A DNA stretch of 64,000 nt from Flavobacteriales bacterium (GTDB taxonomy: Bacteria > Bacteroidota > Bacteroidia > Flavobacteriales_F > PHOS-HE28). Below are positions 27,495 to 35,629 of the stretch, piece by piece. Where the stretch lies: NCBI GenBank assembly GCA_020635715.1, contig JACJZG010000010.1, positions 1-64,000 of the forward strand, read 5' to 3'. Each line of letters begins with the position of its first letter. Positions within the stretch are counted from its first letter, which is position 1. The notes beneath the pieces were generated by a model, which saw only the letters and a list, made by a program, of their open reading frames with translations, ran no database searches and was not told the origin of the DNA. Made by a program: the position numbers and the translations under genes.

Positions 27495-29936
27495 TCAGAA
27501 GGTGAACGAGACCGTCATCTTGTACGCCAGGTTGTCCGCAGGGAGATCGAATGCCAGCGGACCATGGCGGTAATACACACCCGCACCCACGGTGCCCAGC
27601 AGGCCATCCACCACCAGACCCGCTTCGAGGAAAGGATCGCTGAGTCCGGAGAAGCTGTATCCGCGATGCCTGTCGCCGTTCTGTAAGGAGCCGATGGCCG
27701 CGTTGTACAGGAGGCCGGGTCGTGGTTTGAAGTGCTTGCCCTTCACCAGGAGGGTCCCGAAGCTGTGCCGCACATGGAGCGCTGCGTACTTGTCCGCCAG
27801 GAACTCATTGGGCAGCATGGTTTGGAAGGTGTTATCAGCAGCGAACAGGAATCGCCTTCCATCGGTCGCGGGAGCAGGCCGGAAGTCGTTCGTGCCGCGC
27901 AGGTCGTAGAGGTAGGAATATGGTGCGGACGGGTCGGCGATGCCACCCATGAGCCGGACCGCCAGATCGCCGACGAGCCGCAGATGGAAGGTCTTGTCGA
28001 TGGCTGCGTTCACCCGCCAGATGGACCACTCACCGCCGAACAGCCCATCCACGGCCTTGAACGCCTGTACGGAGAGGATCGGCCACCGCGTGCCCAGGGA
28101 CACCTCGCGATCGGGCAGGCGTGCCAGGCGCTCCCGGAACGCGAACCGCATGCCGAAGGTGAACCCTCCGGTGGCGAAGCGGTCGCGCAGGAGGGTGACG
28201 GCCTCGTTGTACCGATCCGCGTACTGGTAGCCCTGCAGATTCACGCGTGTCTCGCGTTCGGCGCCGATCCACAGGCGTGTGTAGGAGCCTGCCCGGAATT
28301 CGAACCGACCGCCGGTCCGCTCGCTCTGGTCCATGCGGTTCACGTAGATCCAGCGCGCGCTCTCGTTGGTGAGCAACGGTCTCGGACCATCGAAGGCCAC
28401 TCCACCGCTCTCCACCACCTCGTTCTCATGGAAGAGGCGCAGGGCGATATCCCTTCCGTACCACGGTCTCAACAACAGGAAGCCACCGTACTTCCAGGCC
28501 TTGTCCTTCAGGCCGTAGCCCGCATGTCCACCGACCTGTACGTACCGACTCACCCGATCGTTCGTGGAAAGGCCGAGGCCGAAACGGAAGCCCTCATAGC
28601 CATTGTAGCGCATCACCTTGTCCAGCAGCAGGTCCACCGGCCCGATCGGCAGTCGACCGGTCATGAGGGCCGAGAACCACTTCACCTTCCTGTCCAGGTC
28701 GACAGCGGCGCCCAGGCTGTCGATCACGTGATAGGTCTTCAGTGCCTTGGCATCGAGCGTGTCGGTGCGTAGTGCGTTCCAATAGGCGTCATCCTGCCGC
28801 GTGCTCAGGCGGTCCATCACGATCTCGGGACCCCGTACCTCGCGTCGCTGCACATCGGCATCCACCTCGATATCCTTCAGATAGGTGCGGGTCACTCCGT
28901 AGGGCTTCAGTCCGTCGATGGACACATTGTCCAGGTAGATGAAGGCGTTGAGCTGTACCGGGAACCAGGTCCTGCCCGCGACCTTCTCATGGAGCTGCTG
29001 GAAGCGGATGCTGGCACTGCCATCGCGCTCAGCGGCTTCGGCGGTCACATTCTGTACCGCGTATCCATCGGTGTTGATGTAGAGCAGGCCCTTCAAGCCG
29101 AGGAACTTCGTACGGCTCCGCGGCTTGTAGCTGATCACGAAAACGCTGTCCCTGCCTTGGTACAGCGTATCCTCCAGCAGGAAGAGGTACTTGCGTGTGC
29201 TTCCCGGCGCCAGTGGCCCGAGGTAGAGCTTCTGGGAGATGCCGATCTGCGGATCGTATATGCTGAAGGTCTTGGTCTGCGCGGCGAGGGCAAGGAAGGA
29301 AGGGTCCTTCAGGCCGCTCACGCGCATGGCCAGGACCTCCTCGCGCTCGGCCGCCGGCGGCAGGAAGCTCTTACGCGTGGCGCTCTCCATGAGGAAGAGG
29401 TATTGCTCCTCCAGGAAGCGCCGCATCTCCAACGCACTGCTGTCCACCTCCACCACTGCCGTGGTATCCACCGCCAAGACACTATCCGGCGGTGGCACGT
29501 CCGCGGTGAAGATGGTCTTGCTGTAGCTCGTATAGCGATGACTGCGGTTGCGCATCCCGTCATTCGCATCGCGTCCCTCGCGGCAACGGTCGATGATGCG
29601 GTGCGCAGGGTTCTCCGTGGGCAATACCTCCACCGTACGGAGCTCCACTGCATTGCGCTGCATACCGACCTCCAAGGGTGCTTCCGTGACGACCTCGATG
29701 ATCAATGGCGCATATCCCACATAGCTGAAGCGCAGGTTCACCGGTAATGCGGCCACGTCGATCACGAACCGCCCATCGATATCACTGGTCGCACCCTGCC
29801 GCGCGCCGTCGGCGATCACGTGAACGAAGGCCAGTGCCTCCCGGGTCTCCTTGTCAACGATACGGCCCTGTATCGTCCGGGCATGGATCAGTGCAGGAAA
29901 AGGGACCGCGAGGGCGAGGAGGAACAGCAGCCGCAT
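27495..29936 (-). CDS. DUF5686 outer-membrane protein with N-terminal carboxypeptidase-regulatory domain
   Basis: 813 residues from the ATG at 29936, chosen because it opens with a compact signal peptide (MRLLFLLALAVPFPALIHA). Residues ~20-105 are the CarboxypepD_reg-like fold (IQGRIVDKETREALAFVHV ... FSYVGYAPLIIEV). The rest matches the DUF5686 pattern: long beta-rich repeats with aromatic strand ends and a terminal KMTVSFTF, typical of an outer-membrane barrel. By family knowledge such proteins are common beside TonB/T9SS functions in Bacteroidota, but their role is not established. The MMPL exporter begins 75 bases downstream on the same strand. Confidence 0.87.
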   Translation of the reverse strand: MRLLFLLALAVPFPALIHARTIQGRIVDKETREALAFVHVIADGARQGATSDIDGRFVIDVAALPVNLRFSYVGYAPLIIEVVTEAPLEVGMQRNAVELRTVEVLPTENPAHRIIDRCREGRDANDGMRNRSHRYTSYSKTIFTADVPPPDSVLAVDTTAVVEVDSSALEMRRFLEEQYLFLMESATRKSFLPPAAEREEVLAMRVSGLKDPSFLALAAQTKTFSIYDPQIGISQKLYLGPLAPGSTRKYLFLLEDTLYQGRDSVFVISYKPRSRTKFLGLKGLLYINTDGYAVQNVTAEAAERDGSASIRFQQLHEKVAGRTWFPVQLNAFIYLDNVSIDGLKPYGVTRTYLKDIEVDADVQRREVRGPEIVMDRLSTRQDDAYWNALRTDTLDAKALKTYHVIDSLGAAVDLDRKVKWFSALMTGRLPIGPVDLLLDKVMRYNGYEGFRFGLGLSTNDRVSRYVQVGGHAGYGLKDKAWKYGGFLLLRPWYGRDIALRLFHENEVVESGGVAFDGPRPLLTNESARWIYVNRMDQSERTGGRFEFRAGSYTRLWIGAERETRVNLQGYQYADRYNEAVTLLRDRFATGGFTFGMRFAFRERLARLPDREVSLGTRWPILSVQAFKAVDGLFGGEWSIWRVNAAIDKTFHLRLVGDLAVRLMGGIADPSAPYSYLYDLRGTNDFRPAPATDGRRFLFAADNTFQTMLPNEFLADKYAALHVRHSFGTLLVKGKHFKPRPGLLYNAAIGSLQNGDRHRGYSFSGLSDPFLEAGLVVDGLLGTVGAGVYYRHGPLAFDLPADNLAYKMTVSFTF

Positions 29937-30017
29937 GAATGAAGGTTCTCGTCCGGTAGGACGCACCAGTGCTCGCCAAAGTAACAGGCCGGTGGCAAGG
30001 CCCGTACCTTGGCGTCC

Positions 30018-31032
30018 ATGTTGGCACCCGTCCGCGATGCCTTGGTATGGTCGCGCAAAGCGACCCGCGTCGGTTGCGCAACGCGGCGGGCTCTGGACGA
30101 GCTACCAGCGGTCCAAGCGCACGCGCGATCCAGCATCGGTGGCTTGCCCTTCAGCATCAGCTTCGAACCCACGACGGCCTGTAACCTGCGTTGTCCGGAG
30201 TGCCCCAGCGGCCTGCGCCTTCACACGCCCTACCGGCAACCTGAAGCAGGACCTCTTTGCGCAGGTGATGGACGAGCTCGGTGATGACCTCTGGGCGCTG
30301 ACCTTCTACTTCCAGGGCGAGCCTTACATCAACCGGACTTCCTGGACATGGTGTCGCTGGCCAGCCGGAAAGGCCTGTACACGAACACGAGCACCAATGC
30401 GCACTTCCTTACGGAAGAAGGCCGAGGCCACCGTGCGCAGTGGCTTGTCACGGCTCATCATATCGCTGGATGGCACCGATCAGGACACCTACGCGGCATA
30501 CCGCCGCGAGGGTCAATTGGCCAAGGTGATCGAGGGTGCTGAACGCATCGTGAAGTGGAAGAAGAAGTTGAAGAGCCTCACGCCGCATGTGGTGTTCCAA
30601 TTCCTTGTGGTGAAACCGAACGAGCACCAGATCCCGGAAGCACGGGCCCTGGCGAAACGCATCGGCGTGGACGACCTGTGGTTGAAGACGGCGCAGGTCT
30701 ATGATCCGAAGGACGATCACCCCTTGATCCCGACGCAGGACAAGTATGCCCGGTATCAGCGCAGCGTTGACGGCAGCTGGCAGGTGAAGAACAAGTTGAG
30801 CGACGATTGCTGGAAGATGTGGCACAGCTGCGTGATCACCTGGGACGGCCGCGTAGTGCCCTGCTGTTTCGACAAGGACGCGCACCATGTGCTCGGCGAC
30901 CTGCGCACGCACAGCTTCCGGGAACTGTGGAACAGCGAAGCCTACAACGACTTCCGTCGGTCACTGCTCACGTCGCGCAGCAGTATCGAGATGTGCCGGA
31001 ATTGCAGCGAGGGTAGCCCGGTGTGGGCTTAG
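30018..31032 (+). pseudogene. Radical SAM/SPASM domain gene split by three frameshifts
   Basis: The product is readable only by changing frame three times. Frame 1 from the ATG at 30018 gives the radical SAM cluster motif CNLRCPEC and SGLR; near 30217 it must move to continue FTRPTGNLKQDLFAQVMDEL ... FYFQGEPYIN. Near 30332 it moves back (one C apparently missing before GGAC) to read FLDMVSLASRKGLYTNTSTN. Near 30420 it moves again to read AEATVRSGLSRLIISLDGTD through to the SPASM-type C-terminal cysteines (CVITWDGRVVPCCFDKD ... CRNCSEG). Protein sequence across each break is conserved and contiguous. This means either indel errors in the assembly or very recent loss. The substrate is unknown; 4Fe-4S radical chemistry is inferred. 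Confidence 0.85.
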
Positions 31033-31046
31033 GAGTTGCGGCGCCT

Positions 31047-31076
31047 GTCATTCCGGGCTCGCCCCGGAATCGCGCA
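31047..31076 (+). repeat. Left REP-like inverted repeat arm
   Basis: A hairpin with 8-bp stem ATTCCGGG/CCCGGAAT and loop CTCGC, flanked by conserved GTC and CGCGCA. It lies 15 bases after the radical SAM stop. Confidence 0.85.
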
Positions 31077-31109
31077 AAGGACTCATGCCGATCAGCCGCA
31101 CACAAGACA

Positions 31110-31499
31110 TCAGTCAGCATCCTCAGGCCCTCCCCAACTCTCCTTCACCCCTTGCTGGTAGTATCCCGGCGGTGGCTTCAGTGGATCGAACCATCCAGCG
31201 CAGTCCCAGTCCTTGCTCAGATCACGCCACCCAGGATTGGACTGCGCTACCAACTCCTCCTTCCAAGCGCGCTTCCAGTTCTTCAACTGGGTCTCCCGCT
31301 TTACGGCATCCTGAATGACCTGGAACTCCTCTGGGTAGACCAGCTTCCAGCACTGATAGCGCCACGCGAATGAACCCGGAGAGCTACCAACACGATGCTC
31401 GAACAAGCGCCGCTGGATGTGGTCCGTTACACCGATGTACAGAACGGTGTTGCCCTTGTTGGTCAGGAAGTAGACCCAATATCGATGCTCTCGAAACAT
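31110..31499 (-). CDS. GIY-YIG nuclease family protein
   Basis: 129 residues. The GIY-YIG core is near the N-terminus: WVYFLTN, YIGVTDHIQRR with the catalytic Arg at about 30, and the metal-binding Glu at 69 in VKRETQLKNWKRAWK. This is the single-domain UvrC-like group often annotated as predicted endonuclease; its length is slightly above the usual 85-100 residues because of a Trp/Pro-rich tail (WDCAGWFDPLKPPPGYYQQG). It is enclosed by inverted hairpin repeats at 31047-31076 and 31531-31560, which suggests it acts on or moves with them. No promoter is evident within the unit. Its sequence composition is slightly less GC rich than its neighbours. Confidence 0.88.
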   Translation of the reverse strand: MFREHRYWVYFLTNKGNTVLYIGVTDHIQRRLFEHRVGSSPGSFAWRYQCWKLVYPEEFQVIQDAVKRETQLKNWKRAWKEELVAQSNPGWRDLSKDWDCAGWFDPLKPPPGYYQQGVKESWGGPEDAD

Positions 31500-31530
31500 T
31501 CGTCGTTCGGGAGAGTCGGTTGGGAAACTG

Positions 31531-31560
31531 TGCGCGATTCCGGGTCAAGCCCGGAATGAC
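31531..31560 (-). repeat. Right REP-like inverted repeat arm
   Basis: The same hairpin in inverse orientation, loop CTTGA read on the minus strand. It begins 4 bases after the frr stop and could also act as a weak transcription end or 3' stabiliser for frr. Confidence 0.85.
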
Positions 31561-31563
31561 ATC

Positions 31564-32124
31564 TCAGACCTTCATGATGTCCTTCTCCTTCGCGTCGATC
31601 AGCGCGTCCACCTTCTTGTTGTAGACGCCGGTGAGCTTTTCCACGTCGCCCTCGAGGCCCTTCGCCGCATCCTCGGGAAGCCCGTCCTTTTTGGCGGCCT
31701 TGATCGCCTCCATCGCTTTCTGACGGCTGCTGCGGATGCCCACCTTCGCGTGCTCCCCCTCGGCATGCGCGGACTTCGAAAGCGCTTTGCGCCGCTCCTC
31801 GGTCAGCATGGGTACATGGATGATCACGCTCTCACCGTTGTTGCTCGGGTTGAAACCGAGGTTGGCGCCGATGATGGCCTTCTCGATGGCCTCGATCATC
31901 TTCTTCTCCCAGGGCTTCACGAACAGGGTGCGCGCATCGCCGGTGTTCACCGAAGCCACCTGCGAGAGGGGCACCATCTGACCGTAGTAATCAACCCGCA
32001 CGGTGTCGAGCATGCCCGGGTTGGCGGCGCCCGCACGGATCTTCTGAAGCTCGATGTCCAGGTGGTCAACGGCTTTGCGCATGTGCTCTTCGCAGGTCTG
32101 GATGGCGGAGGCGGTATCGATCAT
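31564..32124 (-). CDS. frr: Ribosome recycling factor
   Basis: 186 residues from the ATG at 32124, the normal length for RRF; an upstream extension is in frame but overlaps the pyrH end and has no family counterpart. It splits the post-termination ribosome together with EF-G. Visible marks are the long helix HMRKAVDHLDIELQKIRAGA, the strand VDYYGQMVPLSQVASV, the ARTLFVKPWEKKMIEAIEKA segment, and LTEERRKALSKSAHAEGE. It follows pyrH by 46 bases, the conserved pyrH-frr arrangement. A TACTTTTG element at 32145-32152 overlaps the gap and may give it its own promoter. Confidence 0.97.
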   Translation of the reverse strand: MIDTASAIQTCEEHMRKAVDHLDIELQKIRAGAANPGMLDTVRVDYYGQMVPLSQVASVNTGDARTLFVKPWEKKMIEAIEKAIIGANLGFNPSNNGESVIIHVPMLTEERRKALSKSAHAEGEHAKVGIRSSRQKAMEAIKAAKKDGLPEDAAKGLEGDVEKLTGVYNKKVDALIDAKEKDIMKV

Positions 32125-32144
32125 CGCGGTTCGGTTCAGAGGGG

Positions 32145-32152
32145 CAAAAGTA
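32145..32152 (-). promoter_or_regulatory. Candidate -7 element of frr
   Basis: Minus strand TACTTTTG, a full TAnnTTTG match 20 bases before the frr ATG, inside the pyrH-frr gap. Confidence 0.45.
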
Positions 32153-32170
32153 GCGGCTGGCGCGGGTCGC

Positions 32171-32881
32171 TCAGAGTTCCACGCGCGTGCCCACGGGTTC
32201 GCCGGAAACAAGACGGCCGAGGTTGCCGGGCTTGTTCATGTCGAACACGATGATGGGCAGGTTGTTCTCCTTGCAGAGGGTGAAGGCCGTCATGTCCATC
32301 ACGTTGAGGCCCTTCTTGTAAACCTCATCGAAGGAGATCCGGTCGTACTTCGTAGCGTTCTTGTCCTTCTCAGGATCGGCGGTGTAGATGCCGTCCACAC
32401 GCGTGCCCTTCAGGATCACATCGGCCTCGATCTCGATGGCGCGCAAGCTGGCGGCCGTATCGGTGGTGAAGTAGGGGTTGCCCGTGCCTGCGCCGAAGAT
32501 CACGATCCGCCCCTTCTCCAGGTGGCGCACCGCCCTACGCCGGATGAAAGGTTCCGCGATCTGCTCCATCTTGATGGCGGTGAGCAGGCGGGTCTTGTAC
32601 TGCTTCGCCTCCAGCGCGCTCTGCAAGGCGAGGCTGTTGATCACGGTGGCCAGCATGCCCATGTGGTCACCCTGAACCCGATCAATGGCGCCTTCGGCCT
32701 CCATGCCGCGGTAGATGTTGCCCCCGCCGATGACCACGGCCACCTGCACGCCCTTGCTGGCGATGGCGATGATCTCATCGGCATACTGGTTCAGCCGCTC
32801 GCTGTCGATGCCGTAGGACTTGTTGCCCATGAGGCTTTCGCCGGAGAGCTTCAGGAGGATGCGCTTGTACGTGTTGGTCAT
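32171..32881 (-). CDS. pyrH: Uridylate kinase (UMP kinase)
   Basis: 236 residues. It phosphorylates UMP to UDP with ATP in pyrimidine synthesis; bacterial PyrH is an amino-acid-kinase-fold hexamer. Motifs are LLKLSGESLMG at the start, VVIGGGNIYRG, DHMGMLATVINSLALQ, GRIVIFGAGTGNPYFTTDT, and ILKGTRVDGIYTADPEKD. The length is normal and the start is the only reasonable ATG. It begins about 10 bases past the tsf terminator, whose U-tract overlaps its promoter region, and frr follows. Confidence 0.97.
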   Translation of the reverse strand: MTNTYKRILLKLSGESLMGNKSYGIDSERLNQYADEIIAIASKGVQVAVVIGGGNIYRGMEAEGAIDRVQGDHMGMLATVINSLALQSALEAKQYKTRLLTAIKMEQIAEPFIRRRAVRHLEKGRIVIFGAGTGNPYFTTDTAASLRAIEIEADVILKGTRVDGIYTADPEKDKNATKYDRISFDEVYKKGLNVMDMTAFTLCKENNLPIIVFDMNKPGNLGRLVSGEPVGTRVEL

Positions 32882-32890
32882 GCGTGGGCC

Positions 32891-32921
32891 AAAATAAAAG
32901 AGGGAGGCCGAAGCCCCCCTC
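32891..32921 (-). terminator. Intrinsic terminator between tsf and pyrH
   Basis: A 9-bp stem (one G.T pair) closed by a UUCG tetraloop, followed on the minus strand by TTTTATTTT. It ends the rplM-rpsI-rpsB-tsf group 20-odd bases past the tsf stop. Confidence 0.9.
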
Positions 32922-32943
32922 CACTATGCGAAGTTCAAAAGCA

Positions 32944-33783
32944 TCAGACGGTGAGCGAATGACGCTTGAAGTCCGTTGCGGTCAGTTCCTTGTCCTGGTT
33001 CTTCAGGTACTGCTCCACGCTCAGCTTGTTGTCCTTGATGAACTCCTGGGCGAGCAGGGTGCTTTCCTTGAAGAACTTGTTGAGTCGGCCATGGGCGATC
33101 TTCTCGGCCATGTCGGCGGGCTTGCCCTCCTGGATGGCGAGTTCCTTGCCGATCTCGAGCTCCTTGTCGATCACGCTCTGCGGGGTGCTTGCCTTGTCAA
33201 GGGCCACAGGGCCCATGGCGGCCACCTGCATGGCCACATCCTTGGCAGCGGCTTCGAAGCCGGCCTTGTTCAGGCCCACCAGGCTGGCCACCTTGTTGCC
33301 AGGGTGGTTGTATGCGTACACGAAGGGAGCCTTCACCTCGGCACAGGCGCTCACATCGATCTTCTCGCCGATCACACCCGTCTGCTCGATGAGCTTCTCG
33401 GCCACGGTCATGCCATTGCTGTCGTAGGCGGCGGCCTTCAGACCTTCCACGCTGTTCACCCCTTTCTCCAGGGCGATGGTGGCCATGCGTTCGGCCATGG
33501 CGCTGAAGTCCGCGTTCTTGGCCACGAAGTCCGTTTCGCAGTTCACGCAGACCAGCACGCCGTGGTCGCCCGCGGCATTGGTCTTCGCGATCACGAGGCC
33601 TTCGGTGGCATCACGGTCGGCACGCTTGGCGGCGACCTTCTGGCCCTGCTTGCGCAGGATGTCAATGGCGGCGTCGAAGTCGCCATTGGCCTCGGTGAGG
33701 GCCTTCTTGCAATCCATCATGCCCGCGCCGGTCATCTGGCGCAGCTTGTTCACATCAGCGGCGGTGATAGCCATAGTGCTCAT
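32944..33783 (-). CDS. tsf: Translation elongation factor Ts
   Basis: 279 residues, or 276 if the second ATG (33774, MAITAADVNKLRQMTGAGMM) is used, which matches the family N-terminus better. EF-Ts is the nucleotide exchange factor of EF-Tu. Marks are the UBA-like N-terminal domain with MTGAGMMDCKKALTEANGDF, the KADRDATEG-type segment KRADRDATEGLVIA, and the core VNCETDFVAKNADFSAM. Length fits the short-form EF-Ts. It follows rpsB, the near-universal order, and a strong terminator lies just after it. Confidence 0.97.
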   Translation of the reverse strand: MSTMAITAADVNKLRQMTGAGMMDCKKALTEANGDFDAAIDILRKQGQKVAAKRADRDATEGLVIAKTNAAGDHGVLVCVNCETDFVAKNADFSAMAERMATIALEKGVNSVEGLKAAAYDSNGMTVAEKLIEQTGVIGEKIDVSACAEVKAPFVYAYNHPGNKVASLVGLNKAGFEAAAKDVAMQVAAMGPVALDKASTPQSVIDKELEIGKELAIQEGKPADMAEKIAHGRLNKFFKESTLLAQEFIKDNKLSVEQYLKNQDKELTATDFKRHSLTV

Positions 33784-33852
33784 GGGGTTTCGGTTGCGGA
33801 CGGTGGGATGATCAGGACGGGTCCGCCGTCCTGTCGCGACCCGCCCTGCTGA

Positions 33853-34638
33853 TCAATTGTTCTCCTCGGAAGCCTCTTCGCCGGCCTCCACTTCCGCGGT
33901 CTCCTCGGCGCCTTCCTCGGCGTCGTTCTCGTCCACGGCGGTCTTGTCGTTCTTGCGTTCCTCGATGCCTTCGTTGATCGCCTGGATCATCACGTCAACG
34001 ATCAGTTCGATGCTCTTGGTGGCATCGTCGTTGGCGGGGATCGGGAAGTCCACCTTGGTGGGATCGCTGTTGGTATCCACCATGGCGAAGGTGGGGATGT
34101 TCAGCTTCTTCGCCTCGGCCACCGCGATGTGCTCCTTCACGATGTCCACGATGAACAATGCGCTGGGCAGGCGGGTGAGATCGGCGATGGAACCAAGGTT
34201 CTTCTCCATCTTCTCCCGCTGGCGGCTCACCTGCAGGCGCTCACGCTTGCTCATGTTGTCGAAGGTGCCATCGGTCTTCATCCGATCGATGGTGGCCATC
34301 TTCTTGATGGTGCGACGGATGGTGCCGAAGTTCGTGAGCATGCCGCCGCTCCAACGCTCGGTGACATAAGGCATGCCGGTGGCCTTTACCTTCTCGGTCA
34401 CGATGTCCTTCGCCTGTTTCTTGGTGGCGACGAACAGGACCTTCTTGCCACTGCGGGCGATGCTCTTCATGGCGGCCGCAGCCTCCTCGAGCTTCACCGC
34501 GGTCTTGTTCAGGTCGATGATATGGATCCCCTTCTTCTCATCGAAGATGTAGGGGGCCATGTTGGGGTTCCACTTGCGCTTGAGGTGGCCGAAGTGCACC
34601 CCGGCGTCGAGCAGTTGTTTGAATTCGAGACGTGCCAT
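33853..34638 (-). CDS. rpsB: 30S ribosomal protein S2
   Basis: 261 residues from the ATG at 34638 (MARLEFKQLLDAGVHFGHLK); a longer in-frame reading runs into the leader hairpin and has no family support. S2 joins the small subunit late and is needed for S1 binding. Marks are AGVHFGHLKRKWNPNMAPYI, LFVATKKQAKDIV, ERWSGGMLTNFGTIR and the DTNSDPTKVDFPIPANDDA segment. The C-terminal ~35 residues are strongly acidic (Glu/Asp/Ala), common in this phylum. It lies between rpsI and tsf; a structured leader precedes it. Confidence 0.97.
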   Translation of the reverse strand: MARLEFKQLLDAGVHFGHLKRKWNPNMAPYIFDEKKGIHIIDLNKTAVKLEEAAAAMKSIARSGKKVLFVATKKQAKDIVTEKVKATGMPYVTERWSGGMLTNFGTIRRTIKKMATIDRMKTDGTFDNMSKRERLQVSRQREKMEKNLGSIADLTRLPSALFIVDIVKEHIAVAEAKKLNIPTFAMVDTNSDPTKVDFPIPANDDATKSIELIVDVMIQAINEGIEERKNDKTAVDENDAEEGAEETAEVEAGEEASEENN

Positions 34639-34678
34639 CTTGTTGTTGTTCACTTTCCTTGTTCCCGTTGATACAGGC

Positions 34679-34719
34679 ATCCCGCTGGTAGCCTTCGTTG
34701 CCGAAGAGTCCAGCGGGAT
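34679..34719 (-). promoter_or_regulatory. Structured leader hairpin upstream of rpsB
   Basis: A perfect 10-bp outer stem (34679-34688 with 34710-34719) encloses an inner 5-bp stem CTTCG/CGAAG capped by a GCAA tetraloop. No U-tract follows, so it is not an intrinsic terminator. Its position 41 bases before rpsB suggests an autoregulatory ribosomal protein leader; this is inference. Confidence 0.55.
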
Positions 34720-34744
34720 TGGATCCTGAACAAGCGTTGGGACC

Positions 34745-35131
34745 TTAACGCTTGCTGAACTGGTAACGCTTGCGCGCTTTCTTGCGTCCGAACTTCTTCC
34801 GTTCCACGGCACGTGGGTCACGGGTCATCAGTTCCTCGGCCTTGAGTTTCGGTTTGTGCTCGGCATCGATCTTCACCAATGCGCGGGCGATGCCCAGGCG
34901 CACTGCTTCGACCTGGCCGGTGATGCCACCACCGTCGACCGTGGCGGTCACATCGTACTTGCCCACCGTTTCGGTGAGGGCGAAGGGTTGCTGCAGCTTG
35001 AACTGCTGGATGGTGACCGGGAAATAATCGGCGCTTTCGCGGCCATTCACGGTGATCACGCCGGAACCTTCTGAGAGGACCACGCGTGCGACCGCGGTCT
35101 TGCGGCGGCCCAGGCTGTTGACGGCTTCCAT
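34745..35131 (-). CDS. rpsI: 30S ribosomal protein S9
   Basis: 128 residues, normal length. S9 reaches the P-site tRNA with its C-terminal tail. Marks are NSLGRRKTAVARV at the start, TVDGGGITGQVEAVRLGIARAL in the core and the basic C-terminus ERKKFGRKKARKRYQFSKR, which ends in the conserved SKR. It begins one base after the rplM stop region on the same strand, the conserved rplM-rpsI pair. Confidence 0.97.
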   Translation of the reverse strand: MEAVNSLGRRKTAVARVVLSEGSGVITVNGRESADYFPVTIQQFKLQQPFALTETVGKYDVTATVDGGGITGQVEAVRLGIARALVKIDAEHKPKLKAEELMTRDPRAVERKKFGRKKARKRYQFSKR

Positions 35132-35132
35132 C

Positions 35133-35561
35133 TTACTTGATCGTGTTCAGGTCGAACTTGCGAGGCTTCTGTGCGTCGTGCTTGTGTGCGGTACCTGCCA
35201 CGACATGCAGGTTGTTGAACAGCCGACGACCCAGGCGGTTCTTCGGCAACATGCCGCGTACGGCGTGTTCAAGCACCGCCTCCGGCTTGCGGCCAAGGAG
35301 GTTGCGGGCCACTTCGCGACGCTGACCACCGGGGTACATGCTATAACGCTGGTACTCCTTGTCGTCGAGCTTGTTGCCGGTGAAGCGGATCTTCTCGGCA
35401 TTGATCACCACCACATGGTCACCGCAGTTCACATGCGGGGTGAAGGTGGGTTTGTGCTTGCCGCGAACGATCATCGCCACCTTGCTGGCGAGGCGGCCAA
35501 GTGTCTCGTTCTCAGCATCTACCAGCAGCCATTCTTGCTGCACGGTGGCCGTGTTGGCCAT
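35133..35561 (-). CDS. rplM: 50S ribosomal protein L13
   Basis: 142 residues from the ATG at 35561 (MANTATVQQEWLLVDAENET). A GTG nine codons upstream would give VASTTHTTS in front, resembling the longer N-termini of L13 in this phylum, so 35588 is a possible start. L13 binds 23S rRNA early in 50S assembly. Marks are WLLVDAENETLGRLASKVA, RGKHKPTFTPHVNCGDHVVV, INAEKIRFTGNK, YPGGQRREVARNLLGRKPE and GMLPKNRLGRRLFNNLHV. A good promoter lies upstream at 35630-35663, and it starts the rplM-rpsI-rpsB-tsf group. Confidence 0.96.
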   Translation of the reverse strand: MANTATVQQEWLLVDAENETLGRLASKVAMIVRGKHKPTFTPHVNCGDHVVVINAEKIRFTGNKLDDKEYQRYSMYPGGQRREVARNLLGRKPEAVLEHAVRGMLPKNRLGRRLFNNLHVVAGTAHKHDAQKPRKFDLNTIK

Positions 35562-35610
35562 GCTGGTGGTGTGGGTCGTCGATGCCACGGTACGTGGGTT
35601 TAAAAGGCTG

Positions 35611-35623
35611 GTTTCCCGGAAAC
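35611..35623. promoter_or_regulatory. Palindrome at the expected rplM transcription start
   Basis: GTTTCC-C-GGAAAC, a 6+6 palindrome with a 1-base centre, at the position where transcription should begin. It could be a repressor site or the first stem of a leader; I cannot decide. Confidence 0.35.
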
Positions 35624-35629
35624 GGGGTG

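Larger units (their letters stand above)
31047..31560. mobile_element. Small unit: GIY-YIG gene enclosed by 30-bp inverted hairpin repeats
   Basis: Bases 31047-31076 and the complement of 31531-31560 match at 28 of 30 positions. Each arm is itself a hairpin (ATTCCGGG-5-CCCGGAAT) and both mismatches fall in the 5-base loop. A GIY-YIG nuclease gene fills the interior. The unit sits exactly between the convergent ends of the radical SAM gene and frr. REP-like palindromes with a linked nuclease are known in bacteria; calling this one mobile is inference. No target-site duplication is visible. Confidence 0.6.

Noticed and set aside
31050..31560. Insertion sequence around the GIY-YIG gene
   Set aside because: No DDE, serine or tyrosine transposase and no target duplication; only a nuclease gene with hairpin arms, so it is reported as a separate type of unit.
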